64,000 nucleotides of DNA from Marasmius tenuissimus (GCA_029532415.1 JAQOTA010000052.1:310001-374000); one strand, 5' to 3'; shown: positions 43,659 through 55,416, numbered from the stretch's first letter. Notes: generated by a model not told the origin, from the sequence alone. Program-made: numbers and translations.

Positions 43659-46493
43659 ATGCGTCTAACGACATTTTTGACCACTCTTCCCTTACTCTCG
43701 CTCGCTGCTCAGTTTCCCTTTCAATCCCATTCTCCATCATTCTCGAGGAATTTGGTCGACCTCCTTAGCGAAGATCCCGACTATGAGTCACTCCTCCTCC
43801 TTCTGCAACGGGCTCAACTCATTCCAACTCTCAATGGTTTGAAGGACGGTACTCTATTTGCGCCAACCAACGATGCAATTGAACGACATCGTTCGTCTAA
43901 TCCTCTCTGGAACTCTATCCTTGAAGACCCATCTTTCATAATAAACGACAATATCGAGGAACAGCTCCGGCAACAGCTGTATTACCACCTAATAAATTAT
44001 TCTATTCCTACGCTACCCAAGGAATCTGAACCACTGCAGGTCTTGCAGACTCTGCATTACCCTCACCGGCCTCTTGATCCACCAAGTCATGAACCTCCTC
44101 CCTTTCCGCCATGGATGCCTATTCCCGGCGGCACGCTCGGTGGTGAGCCGCAGAGATTACGTGTAGCAGCTCGCGGTCAGAATGTTTGGACTGGTGTAGA
44201 TGCATTTGGGAAAGGAGGGGCTAAAGTCATCAAAGGTAGTGTCAATGCCTCGAATGGTATACTTATCGGAATAGATGACGTTCTGGAGCCTCCCCCGGAT
44301 CTCGGTTCGTGCAACTTTACCTACTTTGAAATGATCTTTGTACTGACCGCTTTCTACAGCGGCCGTTGTATCTCGCCAACCCGACGTATCCTACTTTCAT
44401 AACGTACTCACTTCCGAAATAACGCACCTCCTCAACTCCACTCCACAACTAACCGTCTTTCTACCTGTCAACAAGGCTTGGGAATCATTGGATGAATTTG
44501 AGCGGCTGTATCTTGAAAGCCGGTATGCGACCGACGATCTAAACATGATACTGAACATGCATGCCGTGATCGACAAGCGCGTCATTTGGTCAGAAATGTT
44601 TGAACCGTCTTTGGAATGTGAGTTCCTACTTTCTTTGTTCAGCTCGGCGCAAATGCTGAAGGTATGCGTAGTGACGACGATAGATGGCACCACACTCAAG
44701 ATAGAGGTTACCCCGGAAAAGACGACGGTTTCTACCGCTCAGCTGGTCCAGCCCGATATTTACGCTTCCAATGGGGTCCTTCATTTCGTTGACTCCCTTT
44801 TGACACCACCTGGAGCTTTCAAGATGACCCCCGAGAAATACCTCCTTACCCTCGATTGCTCGAAATTTGTTTCTCTCATACACGAATCCGACCTAACATA
44901 TCTCATCAACGACACTGAGGCCAAATACACGATACTGGCCCCCCAAGATGACGTTATGACATTACTCGACGGAGGCGATTTACCTGGACGGGGCTCTGAG
45001 AAGATGAAGAAGATGTTGCAGTACCACTTTCTACCAGGCCATCTCACACCGAAGAAGCTCAAGTCGGGGATGCTGGTAGAAACTACTCTTGAAGAGCAAG
45101 GACTCGACGGTCGGAAGCAGGTCTTGGAGGTGGAAGCTGGAGAGGGCAAGAAGGACGACTCCTGGAAGTCTCTTAAATTTGGCGGAGCAAGTGTGGTTCG
45201 TGAGCCTAGTGAGTCGTCATGTCCTCGTCTCTGGCACTTTGATTAACAATGGCTTCAGTTGAGAAAGACAACGTTCTGATCTATCTCATTTCCAAACCGA
45301 TCGCCCCACCATCAGACGCGTTGGAAACTGTCCTGCCTATGCTCGACTATTCCTCCTTTATTGCCGCCATATTATCAACATCCATTGGCGATACAATCAA
45401 GAACACCTCTTCTACGACCTTGTTGCTGCCCACAAACGACGCGTTCCAACGTTTGGGTCTGCTTGTGAGCAAGTACTTGCTCGCCGCGTCCAACAAAGCG
45501 GATTTGGAGAACGTTCTATTACACCACATCCTAGCAACCGTTCAATATGCAGATGCGTTCACCAGTGGCCACAAACACAGCTTTGCGACGCATGAAGGAT
45601 CGGATTTGACGGTTGACTCAAAGAAGAATGATACCATCTTCATTAGTGCCAGCGGAGGTTGGGCCGGGATGAAGTCCGAGTTGCATACTCGCAACATTCT
45701 CACACAAACGGGCGTCATTCATGCGCTTTCCGATATCCTCATCCCGCGGTCGGTGGATTTGACTATCGGGAAGCTGGTCAAGGCTGCCGAAGGAAGTACC
45801 ATGGCTAGTCTGCTTGTGAAGGCAGGGTTTGCCTGGGTGCTGAATGGTACGGCGCCTCCAGATGACTCGCCGTGGGCCGACCAGGGGTTGGATGGTGTTG
45901 GGTGGACGCTATTGTGTCCTACTGATGGTGCTTTTGACGGGCTCAATTTGACTGAGCTGTCGGCTGACAAGGAGAGACTCACGATGTTGGTGACCCAGCA
46001 CCTCATACCCACGCCCTCCAAGAAGGACAAGAAGACAGGCATATCTATACCATTGGTGGCCGACGACCCTTTGAACAACAATCGCCCTCTCCTGCTCGAC
46101 GATTCCGCCACCTATTCCACCCTTCGTTCTGACTCTTCCGCTTACGGGGATATTGTGTTCAGGAAAGATGCGGTAGCCCAAGGAGGATACATCGTCGGCA
46201 TCAAGAATGCTCGAGGAACTGATGGGAAGTCGGACTGGGCCAGTGTCGACTCGTGGGGTAGACTCACAAATGGCGTAGTGAATGGAGGCGTCATTCAGAT
46301 CGACCAGGTCCTAGTACCTTACCAACCACCATGGTGGCTCGAATATGGTGCACCAGGAGTGGTTGGTGCCATTGGCGTTGTTCTTATCTGTGCCTTCTTC
46401 TATGGTGTCCGACTTGTGTGGAGAAGAGATACCACGGAGGCAACTTACGAGCCTGTTGGCGGATTTGCTAGAGATGACGACGAGGAGTCGTGA
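43659..46493 (+). CDS. Multi-domain fasciclin (FAS1) membrane protein
   Basis: A secretory-pathway protein with a signal peptide (MRLTTFLTTLPLLSLAAQFP), about five FAS1 domains and a single C-terminal transmembrane helix (APGVVGAIGVVLICAFFYGV) followed by a short basic/acidic cytosolic tail ending FARDDDEES. FAS1 marks recur: GTLFAPTNDAIERH, QLTVFLPVNKAWESL, KYTILAPQDDVMTLL, STTLLLPTNDAFQRLG and WTLLCPTDGAFDGLN, each with a later partner box such as NGILIGIDDVLEPP, NGVLHFVDSLLTPP, GVIHALSDILIPR and GGVIQIDQVLVPY. Introns split it near 44307-44357, 44620-44660 and 45210-45259. FAS1 proteins in fungi are cell-surface or vacuolar adhesion-type proteins; location at the vacuole or plasma membrane cannot be told. 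The domain count is by eye. Confidence 0.87.
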
Positions 46494-46777
46494 ACTGTTC
46501 ACTAATGTATTGCTTGTATTTAGATAGTGTATATTATGAAACTTGCGTACATACACACTGACGCTCCCCTTGGATTTCTCCCCGGAAGATTGCTCTGAGT
46601 TATCACCAGCATCAGTCGCTGGACGCGCTCAATGACGCGACAGACAATGTCATGTGAAATCGGTCCAGCTCGGAGCGAGGCCCGAAGTTGGGCCGAGCAA
46701 GTGCTTGAGCTTGTCCGCAATGGATATTTGGATCTAACCCGTTTTCACCTCCAACATACCCCACCTTTTAGACCATC

Positions 46778-48201
46778 ATGGTACCGTCTCCCTTATTTTT
46801 TTTGTCTTCACTTTGCTGTCGCTGAACTATTATAACTTGCAGAGCTCGAGTTCGGAATCAACAGCGGAGAAAGCGACCAATGTAGCCGCGGAAAACGTCA
46901 AAGCGTTCGTTGCAGGAGGATTTGGAGGCGTCTGCGCTGTTCTCGTTGGTGTGTATCTTCTGGGGGATCTACAAGCCATTACTCACGGGAATATGGTATA
47001 TAGGTCACCCATTCGATCTGACGAAGACCAGATTGCAAACTGCACCTGCCGGTACCTATACAGGCGCACTCGATGTCGTCAAGAAGGCTTTGGCTCGAGA
47101 TGGGGTCTCAGGGTGAAGCTCTACTAATTCACAAATACTCTATAAGGTCTTAACTGGCGACTTGTAGGATGTATCGAGGCATAGTTCCCCCTCTCATCGG
47201 CGTCACTCCCATATTCGCGGTATCCTTTTGGGTCGGTTCTGATCCCTTCACTCGCGAAAACTCCAGAAAATTCATAAGCGAGATTGTTCCAGGCATACGA
47301 CGCGTCCAAGCAACTCATACGTGCCTTGACGCCAAATCGCAAGTCAGAAAACTTGTCAACAGCTGAGCTGGCTGCCGCTGGATTCTTATCTGCCATCCCG
47401 ACAACTGCAATCACTGCACCGGTCGAGAGGGCTAAGGTTCTTTTGCAGGTGCGCTTGGTCATCGATAATCCAACTCGCAGCTAATTTCCTACTCCAGGTT
47501 CAAGGGCAAGGGGGGTCAGAACAGAAATACAAGGGCGTTCTAGACGTGATGAAGCATCTATACAAAGAAGGCGGAGTGAGGAGTATATTTCGTGGTGCTG
47601 GAGCCACTGTCTTGAGAGATGGTCCCGGAAGTGCAGCGTATGTGATGAGTGCTTCTCTGCACCTGAATGCTCAATGGACATCACACAATACCCAGTTACT
47701 TTGCAGCTTATGAAGTCACCAAAAAGGCCCTTACACCCGCGGGCTCCTCTCCCTCAGAGCTCAACTTGAGCGCCATCATCTTTGCTGGCGGTACAGCCGG
47801 TGTCGCCATGTGGGCTCTCGCAATTCCTCCTGATGTAAGAGTTCACAATATATGATGAAGTCGAGCTCAAACGATCTGCTTGCCAGGTCATCAAATCTCG
47901 GATTCAGTCCGCTCCTACGGGAACTTACTCTGGCTTCATGGACTGTGCTAGAAAAACGATAGCCCAGGATGGTATGGCTGCCTTGTTCAAGGGTTTCGGG
48001 CCTGCCATGGCAAGGGTCAGTATCATCCGCTTCACACAAACACTAGTTCTCACCCTCGTTTTGCTTTGAAGGCTTTCCCAGCTAATGCAGCAACTTTCGT
48101 AAGTCCTCCAGCCTTTCTGTGGTACGTTCACTCGAGATCCTCATCGTCTTTTCCAGCTTGGTGTGGAGGCATCAAGGAAACTCCTCGACTCGATGTTTTG
48201 A
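46778..48201 (+). CDS. CRC1: Mitochondrial carnitine/acylcarnitine carrier
   Basis: An inner-membrane solute carrier exchanging acylcarnitines for carnitine, closest in pattern to yeast Crc1. The first coding exon is the ATG alone (46778-46780); after a 62-nt intron exon 2 begins SSSSESTAEKATNVAAENVK, then AFVAGGFGGVCAVLVG. The three carrier repeats show HPFDLTKTRLQTAPAGTYTG, APVERAKVLLQVQGQGGSEQ and PPDVIKSRIQSAPTGTYSGF, each with P-x-[DE]-x-x-[KR]. Other carrier blocks are MYRGIVPPLIGVTPIFAVSF, SIFRGAGATVLRDGPGSAAY and LFKGFGPAMARAFPANAATF. The last exon reads LGVEASRKLLDSMF. Seven or so introns interrupt it. It follows the fasciclin gene in tandem after 284 bp. Specificity for carnitine is inferred from resemblance, and an ornithine-type carrier is less likely. 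Confidence 0.88.
46781..46842 (+). other. 62-nt intron directly after the carrier start codon
   Basis: GTACCG follows the ATG and TATAACTTGCAG ends the intron; the next codon is AGC. The open frame through the intron has no ATG and would lack the carrier N terminus. Confidence 0.65.
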
Positions 48202-48606
48202 TGAAGGGTCTGATCAGGGTGTGGATCGTAATATGTTGTGCTTCAATAAACCTTGCGAGTGTAGACGGAGTCTGAAGAAGACCAGAGCGTGAGAGGTGGG
48301 GACACTCAATGACACTAACAGTGAGTTTTGGCCGTTCGCTGGCTCAAGCGATTGACGCTTTGACGCGACCATGTGATCAAGTGAAGGCTGTATTGAAAGT
48401 TAAACAGTATTTAAGTTATAACGTAAGTTGAGCTTTACTCTTCCCTTTCTTTCCCACTCTTTCATCTTCCTTCTCGAGACGACCTCTTCACGACCTTGCT
48501 TGACGATTGACGACCCTAATACACTGTGATACCTCCGCGACACCTTCTACCTCCACCCGCGATTCCTAATCTTTATCATGTCCTCGTTCGTGCCGCGTCG
48601 CCACCC
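48202..48606. other. Intergenic region upstream of the orphan gene (405 bp)
   Basis: This is the 3' flank of the carrier and the probable promoter of the next gene. A CT-rich stretch (about 48432-48475) is typical of fungal core promoters. An ATG near 48578 opens a different frame that overlaps the chosen start and cannot be spliced into the conserved exons. Confidence 0.45.
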
Positions 48607-50291
48607 ATGTCGAGAAGCCTTACTAAATGGCTTTGTTCACCACATAGCACCTACACAAGCTCTCCTTCCAGTAGTGGAAAGAAATACGCGAAACGAAAGC
48701 CAGCGGCACGAAGAGCCCCTTCAGCTTCCGAGTAAGTCCAACCATCAGCCGACTGACGGGTTTCGCCACCCGATATCACACAATAGTGACGTGGACAAGT
48801 ATGGTTCTCTGACATTATGACATCGCAGGATTGCCAGGAACGTCAAGAATTTCGAGACTTGGAGCACCCACCAAAATTTGGAGCAGGCCGAGTTCAGCGA
48901 CCTTCCCCTTGACCTCGTTGAGGACGTTAAGAGCGTGTTCAGCACCACGGCACGCATCCCACTAAGCTGGGTTGAGGAGGTCAGTGCCACCGTTATTCCA
49001 TGAGCATCTGCTTTGACTCTGATCACGATGCTTGCAGGACTCCGCAGACTATGAGTGGATCACCTCCAGGGCTTCACCGGAGTTCCTTTCATTCCTTTCA
49101 AATGCCTACAAAGGGGACCCTGACTTGTTCTTTGACGACAAAGAGAAGGAAACGGACGTTTTCAAACTCTTCTTGTCCCTAGGTCGCGTGTTCTCAGTCT
49201 GGGAGCGTTTAATGCTGATGATCGACTCGTCCGAGAAGTGGTCCGAAGCGGACTACGTCGCAAACGTGTAAGGCCAGCATACCTTGTCCTCTCGCCCTCA
49301 CTCAACGCGTTTCATTAGCTACGCTCCTCTTCGAAGCCCTGCCATAACCGAGAGCACCCAAAGGTACCGCGTTTCACTTTTGGACAAAGAACCGGGAGTT
49401 GACCGCGAAACAGGGTTCAACCACGTTTATCCCTCCCGCAGCCCCCCATATCCAAACGTCTAGGTACAGAGGCCGCTCGCGTCCTCCGCACCAAGATTGT
49501 GATTCCCGATTGCGCCGTCCTTATTCCTGCTTCCTCCATCCAGCATCTTTCTTCCTCTACGTCTTCTCCCTACCACAAATTAAAACGGGCGGATAAAAGC
49601 GCCAATGGAAGCTCTACCTTCTGCTTCCAGACTACCATATGCGATAGCCTTCCCGACAGGCCATCCTTCCAAGTGGCAAGTAGCTTCTGGGAAGACAAGA
49701 AGCCCGTTCATCACAGTTTGGAAGATGCCTATAGGCAGAACAGAATGTCTTCGGCTGTTGCCCTGAGGCAGCTGCATTTTTTGCACGTTCAGGCACCTGT
49801 TATCGGTTTGGTTTGGTGTCAAGGGATCGTCAGAGCACACGTTGATTGGCACAACTCCGCAGACTCTGATGAACCTCCGGTACGATTTCCGAAATTCTGA
49901 TATACCTGCTTCGTGATCTCTGACAATGTACCATGGTTAGACCATATTGTCGGCGCCGTACGCCAAATCAGATAGGGCAGAGCGAAATGGGAAAGGCTTC
50001 GAGTGGCGTCTGGAGAGGCCGCAAGATCTCCTACAAGTCCATTTTCTCATCCGTAATATCGATCGCTGGACCACAACTCGATTTCGCGAAAGAGTTGAGG
50101 AAGGCATTGGAAAACTGGTTGACCATGTTGTGACCAAGAAGGCACCTTTCCAAGCTTGGAGGCGATGTGGGGAAATCTCGAGCAAAAATCATAAGGAGAA
50201 TTTGCAAGTGGCGTCCCATGGTTCAGACTCCACATCAAAGAAACCCACACTACGTTCAAAGACCACCAAGTCGACTGCGCCGCGCAAATAG
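48607..50291 (+). CDS. Orphan protein of unknown function
   Basis: I do not recognise this protein. The ATG at 48607 gives MSRSLTKWLCSPHSTYTSSP and a basic patch (GKKYAKRKPAARRAP). An intron after SASE joins to IARNVKNFETWSTHQNLEQA. Later exons read DLPLDLVEDVKSVFSTTARI, LFLSLGRVFSVWERLMLMID, PPISKRLGTEAARVLRTKIV, and FWEDKKPVHHSLEDAYRQNR with AVALRQLHFLHVQAPVIGLV and RAHVDWHN. The last large exon begins TILSAPYAKSDRAERNGKGF and holds FLIRNIDRWTTTRFRERVEE; the tail is Lys/Ser rich (TTKSTAPRK). The mix of helices with strands ending in VIGLVWCQGIVRAHVDW suggests a compact alpha/beta core of nuclease or kinase-like size, but no catalytic signature is secure. The consistent frame across five or six introns argues that it is real. 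Confidence 0.65.
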
Positions 50292-50398
50292 CATCAATTC
50301 GTTTACACACAGCCAGATTCTAGGATTGGAGGCACATGTACATATAAAATATACTAATAATACATTGCAGTAGGCTCTACTTCGGAGTTCTCAATCTT

Positions 50399-52333
50399 CT
50401 ACTTTTTCCAACTTGACGGTATCTTATTAACGACTTCGATCCATTGTGACAGCCGACCTTCCTCCCATTCTTCGATGTACGACAGACCGCTGCTTCCTCG
50501 GCGCCCCTGTTCTATCTTCAGACGCTTTTCAGCATCACACCAGAATAACACCCAGTCACCCATGCGAACGTGGCCCGAACTTCGCTCGAAGTACCACTTG
50601 TTGACCGGGTTGTTGGCGCGACTCCTCCATACGAGATCGCGCCCTTCCCCTTTGCCCTCTTTGCCACCGTTCGGGTTAGCAGACGACGGGTGTCCGAGCC
50701 CGTACGATTCGTCATGAAGGGCAACCCAGAGGAAATCGACGGTTCCATCGCCCTGATGACTAGGCAGAACGGCGAATTTGTCGAGATAAGAAATGGGCTG
50801 TTTCGAGACTGGATCGGGTTCGCTGGTCACAATAGCTGAACCAGCGTAGTCTCCGGCGATGATGACGAAGTCGAGAGTCTTGTCCAGTCGCTCATAGAAT
50901 GCCTCCTCGTCCAACGTTCGGCCAAATGACTGCTCCATCAGAAGCTTCATCTTCGCTTTGTCGATTTCTGCTGTCGTCCGCACGACGCGGATAGGAAGAC
51001 CGCGGCGAATAAGGGTAGGAGTATGAGGCGTGAGTTTCCGATTACCTTGCAAGAGCGCATGAGGCAAGCTAGAGCTGACTGCCGGTTTGTTGGTGATGAG
51101 GTTCCCGATGAGGGAACTTTGAGAACGGTGAGAAACCATAACAGCGGATGATGTGGGTGGCATATAGGCCAAGCATGTCTTTGCCAAGGCCATATTTGAA
51201 AGGGATGTGGGGTGTGTATGTTGCCATTCGTTTTGGAATGTGTCGTGGATGTGGGAATATTCGGAGTCAAGATTGACGAGGAGATGGGGGTGGCCAGCCC
51301 TGGCGTATGAAGGGATACCGCCTTCCCGGTTGATGATCATGAGCCGCAGAGGCATGAGATCCACCTCCTGGGATGATTCTGAGCCTTCCCCAGTGTTTTG
51401 GGTACCAACCTCTGCCATCCCTCTGGCAAGGGCACCAAGTACATCATTCGCGTTTACACGCACGGAGCGACAGAACGAGTCCAAGGCGAAGGGAGATATC
51501 ACGGGGATCTCTCCGGAGCGGAGAGCAGAGCGTATGGGGATGAGGTCGGACGGAACGGTATGAGCTTCGGGGGGAGTGAAGTCAGATGTTGTGGCAGAGT
51601 CTTCTTCACCTGGCTTTGGGCCTAGCCGGACCACAGCACCAAGAACAGGACGCGCACGAGCGCCCTGCTTCTCGAGTGCAGACACAACACGCATCGTCTC
51701 CTCGACGACTGAGCTACGATCCTCCCGTGAGAGCTCGGTGTTCTCCACGACGATGACGCTGACAAGGCCTAGTTTCTCGAGATGAACCATACCTCGAGCA
51801 ATGCTCTCGAGCTGTGTATCTGTAAAAGGACCCTGAACTTTGACGAGGGCTGTGCGCCTCACGACTGGATTGAGGATAGACGCGATAATCGGGCTTGGTT
51901 TGGATTCGAGTGCGGGGGCAAGGGTTTGTTTAGACTTTGATTCCACCGGGGTGGATGATGGTAAGGGTATCTCGTGTGTCTGAGCTGGGGTGGTGGTGGG
52001 TGCAGGTTTAGGGCGGGGACCAAATGAAGCAAGATACGAGCGGCTGTCCCTTAGCGATGGGTTGGCGCGTAATATTGAGAGGATGAAGTCCTAAAGAAAG
52101 CGATCAGATGCAAACGAGAAACAGAGAAAGATCGACTTACGTTGTCCGACGATGAAAGGCCATCATCCTCAGGTGGTGTAGGTGCTGGGCGCAGGCTGCG
52201 GAGGGTCTAGTGGGAAGACATAAACGAGAATTCGCGACGGCTGCAAGAAGAAACCTACTGCGTAGAATGACTTGCAAGCCGGAGCACGTTTTACTTTGAA
52301 CGCAGAAGAAAGAGCTTGAGGATGGCTGAGCAT
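50399..52333 (-). CDS. ARG2: N-acetylglutamate synthase, mitochondrial
   Basis: NAGS makes N-acetylglutamate from glutamate and acetyl-CoA, the first step of arginine synthesis. The ATG at 52333 opens MLSHPQALSSAFKVKRAPAC, a plausible mitochondrial presequence. Exon 2 ends near DDGLSSSDN, and the large last exon contains FILSILRANPSLRDSRSYLA, an amino-acid-kinase-like half (VVRRTALVKVQGPFTDTQLE, GLVSVIVVENTELSREDRSS, LRLMIINREGGIPSYARAGH, LVNLDSEYSHI) and the C-terminal acetyltransferase (FVIIAGDYAGSAIVTSEP, ISYLDKFAVLPSHQGDGTVD, LVWRSRANNPVNKWYFERSS). It ends VNKIPSSWKK at 50399. A TGACTCA box lies 46-52 nt upstream of the ATG on the coding strand, as expected for general amino acid control. 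It is convergent with the orphan gene, 107 bp apart. Confidence 0.92.
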
Positions 52334-52696
52334 CGTGGGGGGTATTAGGGAACGGGGGAAGGGCAAGGGAAAGTAAGGTGAGTCATGGAAAAAAAGCAAA
52401 GTGCTTTATATCATAGAACACCCGGCATTGCAACATGGACGATGAAATTTTAATCTTATCATTTATCAGATAAGTAACTGCTATATCGGGTAACTACGGG
52501 CGCCTCGACCCTTGCCCGCCCATAAAACAGCTGAAAGCGATGGCCGCAAAGATGTTCATCCGAGTCATTCCCAAACGAATAGCTCATATCCCTCAGAAGC
52601 TCTACAAATTGCTATGAGCTATATCAGGATGCTGTAAGATTGCTCGCGAGGTTGTTACACGTTCATACAGACGCCGCGTTGCTTTAGCTATTGGAC
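52334..52696. promoter_or_regulatory. NAGS upstream region (363 bp)
   Basis: Promoter and leader of the NAGS gene, and 3' flank of the F-box gene on the same strand. It contains the TGACTCA site. Near 52440-52480 it is AT-rich. I see no other gene. Confidence 0.5.
52379..52385 (-). promoter_or_regulatory. TGACTCA Gcn4/Cpc1-type element upstream of NAGS
   Basis: The plus strand reads TGAGTCA, which is TGACTCA on the gene's strand, 46-52 nt before the ATG. This is the consensus bound by Gcn4/CPC1 in amino acid starvation. Confidence 0.5.
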
Positions 52697-54784
52697 CTAA
52701 CAATAACCCCTCATAGCAAAAATACCTTCCACAGCTCGAGTTGAGGCTTTTGGGCTTAGCCGCCTGAATGAGTGCAGCATGTTGCCAAGACGCTGCGCAT
52801 CAGACATAACCGGAGATTTAAAACGTAAGAATTCGGTACTGCCTCTCGTCTTCCGATGACTACGAAGGTGCGGTAAGGAACGGCGAAACAGCAGAACAGC
52901 AGGTCGACTCACATCGACCACGATCAACGCATCCTCGGAACACATCAAAGAAGAGCCAGGATGTGTCGCTGGCAGGGAGACTAGATGAACGCGATATGGC
53001 ATGCACGTCGTGACCTTTTGATCGAAGATCTTCGTGATTTCTGTAGGCGCATCGACATAGAAGGTCTCGTCGGGAGGAAGGGACCGAAGAGCAGAAAGGT
53101 CGCAGTTATGAGCAGTTGCCTCCTCTCGGCTCCTGGCACGCCTGCTAAAGTCATACAGCAGCATGGTGTACATATCGTTCGTGCGGCTGCTGCATTCCCA
53201 CACTACATACCTGATCGAAAGTTCAAGCAGTCTTTCGAGGAGATAATAAATCAGGAACGAACCTTGACCCATAAGAGTAACACTCCCAGACAGTGGAGTG
53301 CATCTGAGCGTGTGGGAACTTCATCAAACGCGTCCCTTGAGGCAGAACATCGTTTACTCGCGACATTGCCGGATCAGAGATATACGAGCTCACCCGTTGG
53401 ACCCCAAACATCCCAATCGATTGTGCGATGTGTGTCTTCTTGAGCGTCAGCATGAGCCAATAATGTACTCTGCGGCGCGAAGAGCACAACGACATGAGCA
53501 TTTTCTTCTTCTTCTTCTTCATCCTCAGAATCTTCATCAATTTGGAAGAAAAGTGAAACAACATAGATGCGGTTCCAAGGTGCAAGGTGGAATGGAACCC
53601 GCAAGTCTGGGTTTGGCGCCCATGTTGGGGATGGGTCACACCTGATGGAAAAACTGGCGGGCAGAGTGGACGCCGACAGCTTGGGCAGCATCAATGAGTA
53701 ACTATGCGTGCTTTCGTTGTATCGCTTTTTCTGGCTGGGTTCGGCTTCAAAGTCCACGACCAGCAAACTGATCCCAAGTTCCTCCTGATGGACGAACGCG
53801 GAGATCACAGCCAACGCTACGTGCCGTTCCGACAGAAAACTGAAAGAACGGATTTGATCACCAGTGAGGTGCTGAATGACATGGAGTGATTTTCATGAGA
53901 ATTATTTGCCAGCTTGAATCCGGATGATGTACATACCAGTTTCATCACTCCACTTTGCCAATCCCATATGATGATTTCATTCTCTCCCATTTCAACGCTG
54001 TTGAACAGGACGCCTAGATGATGCCCGGATATCTGAACGGTGTATGATAGATGTGGGTCGGGAAACCTCTGCCTGTGTACGATTATGCCGGGGTCTTCGG
54101 GGCCATCGCCAACATACAGCGGATGCTTAGTGCAAGTTGATAAGGTCTTAATATGGAAACGATAGGACCGATCAGGACTGTTTCCCCACCTCAATCACAA
54201 TCAAATTTAGCCTCGACGATGTGCAAACGGATCGGAAGTAACTCACCATCGCGGAGCTTCTACAAGGACAAGCAAGTCCTGAGATGGATCCATACCGAGG
54301 TCGCGAGTTCGAAACCCGGGCTTAACTCTCCATTCTCTATCCTCAATCCCGCGGTAGCGCGAAGGCAATTGACGAAACATTAACCAGCCCTCGCGATCCT
54401 TCTGCGCTAATACGTTTCCGAAAAGTTCCCAGATGTTACCACCTGCCATCGGCCACCGTATTTCCCGATTCCATTTGAGTTTGTCCCATGCACGTTGACG
54501 ACTTCGCAATGTGCTCAGCTTCTCGGCCACGGATAGGTTGGAGTGTTCTCCGTCGACATTGCCAGTAATCGCAAGCTCCAGAATGTATTGCAGGGCACTA
54601 GACTCGTCGATGAGCTGTCGCAGTTGCTTGCAGACCTGTGGGCAGGATTTATGAGACACGCATGGCAAATTTAGAGAAGAACTGTCGAACATACCAGCTT
54701 ACAACTTGTCAGTGACCGAACATCGAGGCAAGCAAGCACCTGATAGGATAATTCGGCGGGGAAGTCAAGAAGATTTGCAGTCAT
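52697..54784 (-). CDS. F-box protein of the mushroom-fungus type
   Basis: The ATG at 54784 gives MTANLLDFPAELSYQVLACL, the F-box: DFPAELSYQVLACLDVRSLT followed, across an intron, by CKLVCRQLRQLIDESSALQY. F-box proteins link substrates to SCF ubiquitin ligases. The remainder resembles large agaricomycete F-box families, with ELAITGNVDGEHSNLSVAEK, RQRAWDKLKWNREIRWP and GIEDREWRVKPGFRTRDLGM, then beta-rich sequence without clear WD or LRR repeats (PHLSYTVQISGHHLGVLFNS, NEIIIWDWQSGVMKLV). A run of Glu (DEDSEDEEEEEENAHVVVLF) is encoded by a short GAA/GAG repeat near 53500-53530. The last exons read ALIVVD and EFLRFKSPVMSDAQRLGNML, ending FAMRGYC at 52697. The substrate is unknown. It is divergent from the UBE2O-type gene. 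Confidence 0.75.
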
Positions 54785-55416
54785 TGCAGGTAAGTAGAGA
54801 GGATGAGAGCAACAATCTGAGCATATGATGGATTGGGTAAACCTATAAACCGCTTGCACGATGTAACGACCCGGTCTATTACAGGATAGCCCCACCCCAG
54901 TAGCGACTAACTCTCTTCACAGTTCACCCCCTATACATCAGCTTAAGATGAAGTACTTACCTCAGTGCTCTAAAGAGACAGACCTAGACAGACCAGGACC
55001 TGTTCAGAGTGCACTCTAAGGTTACCGCGAGCGTCACACACGAGACCGCACGTCATTAATCATTCTTTACGGTAACCAAAGCTCAGTTTTGTCGCTCTTC
55101 CTGTGAAGGGAGCGAAGTCTCAATTGCGAAAAGCATCCTAGAGAAACTCGACTTTGAGTAAACAAGTTAAACAAGACGGAGGGAGGTGGGATATACCCAA
55201 GATTTACCTGTAAGGTCTTGAACGAACCTATCAGCGCAATTGTCGGCATCTCCGTCCGTGGACCATGGACCAGTTTTGCCGGTCCCGGCGGCTAATCAAC
55301 GTACAGAGTCACTCGACCATTTGTCGCTCTTCGACTTCACTGATCCTCTACGACCTCTATCCCGATCCGATTCATCGTGGTCGAGCTCTCGGTGCAGCAA
55401 GTTTCTGCTGTTACCA
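54785..55416. promoter_or_regulatory. Divergent region between the F-box and UBE2O-type genes (632 bp)
   Basis: There is no convincing gene. It holds a direct repeat AGACAGACC (54976-54984, 54986-54994) and a 12-bp palindrome (55006-55017). Part of the right end may be a 5' exon or leader of the UBE2O-type gene, because the frame before 55417 is open but has no ATG. Confidence 0.4.
55006..55017. repeat. 12-bp perfect palindrome AGAGTGCACTCT
   Basis: This lies next to a tandem AGACAGACC pair. It may be a binding site for a dimeric factor or chance. Confidence 0.35.

Noticed and set aside
45719..46111. 130-codon minus-strand frame within the fasciclin gene
   Set aside because: Antisense to well-supported FAS1 domains, and compositionally a shadow.
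48578..48820. Alternative start for the orphan gene (MSSFVPRRHP)
   Set aside because: This frame cannot be joined by the visible donor and acceptor to the conserved exon IARNVKNFETW; the ATG at 48607 can.
50570..50839. Plus-strand frame opposite NAGS
   Set aside because: Antisense to the acetyltransferase half; no similarity recognised.
53500..53530. TTC/CTT microsatellite
   Set aside because: Explained as codons for a glutamate run in the F-box protein.
54300..54325. tRNA B-box-like sequence (GAGTTCGAAACCC)
   Set aside because: It lies inside F-box protein coding sequence, and no A box or cloverleaf could be folded around it.
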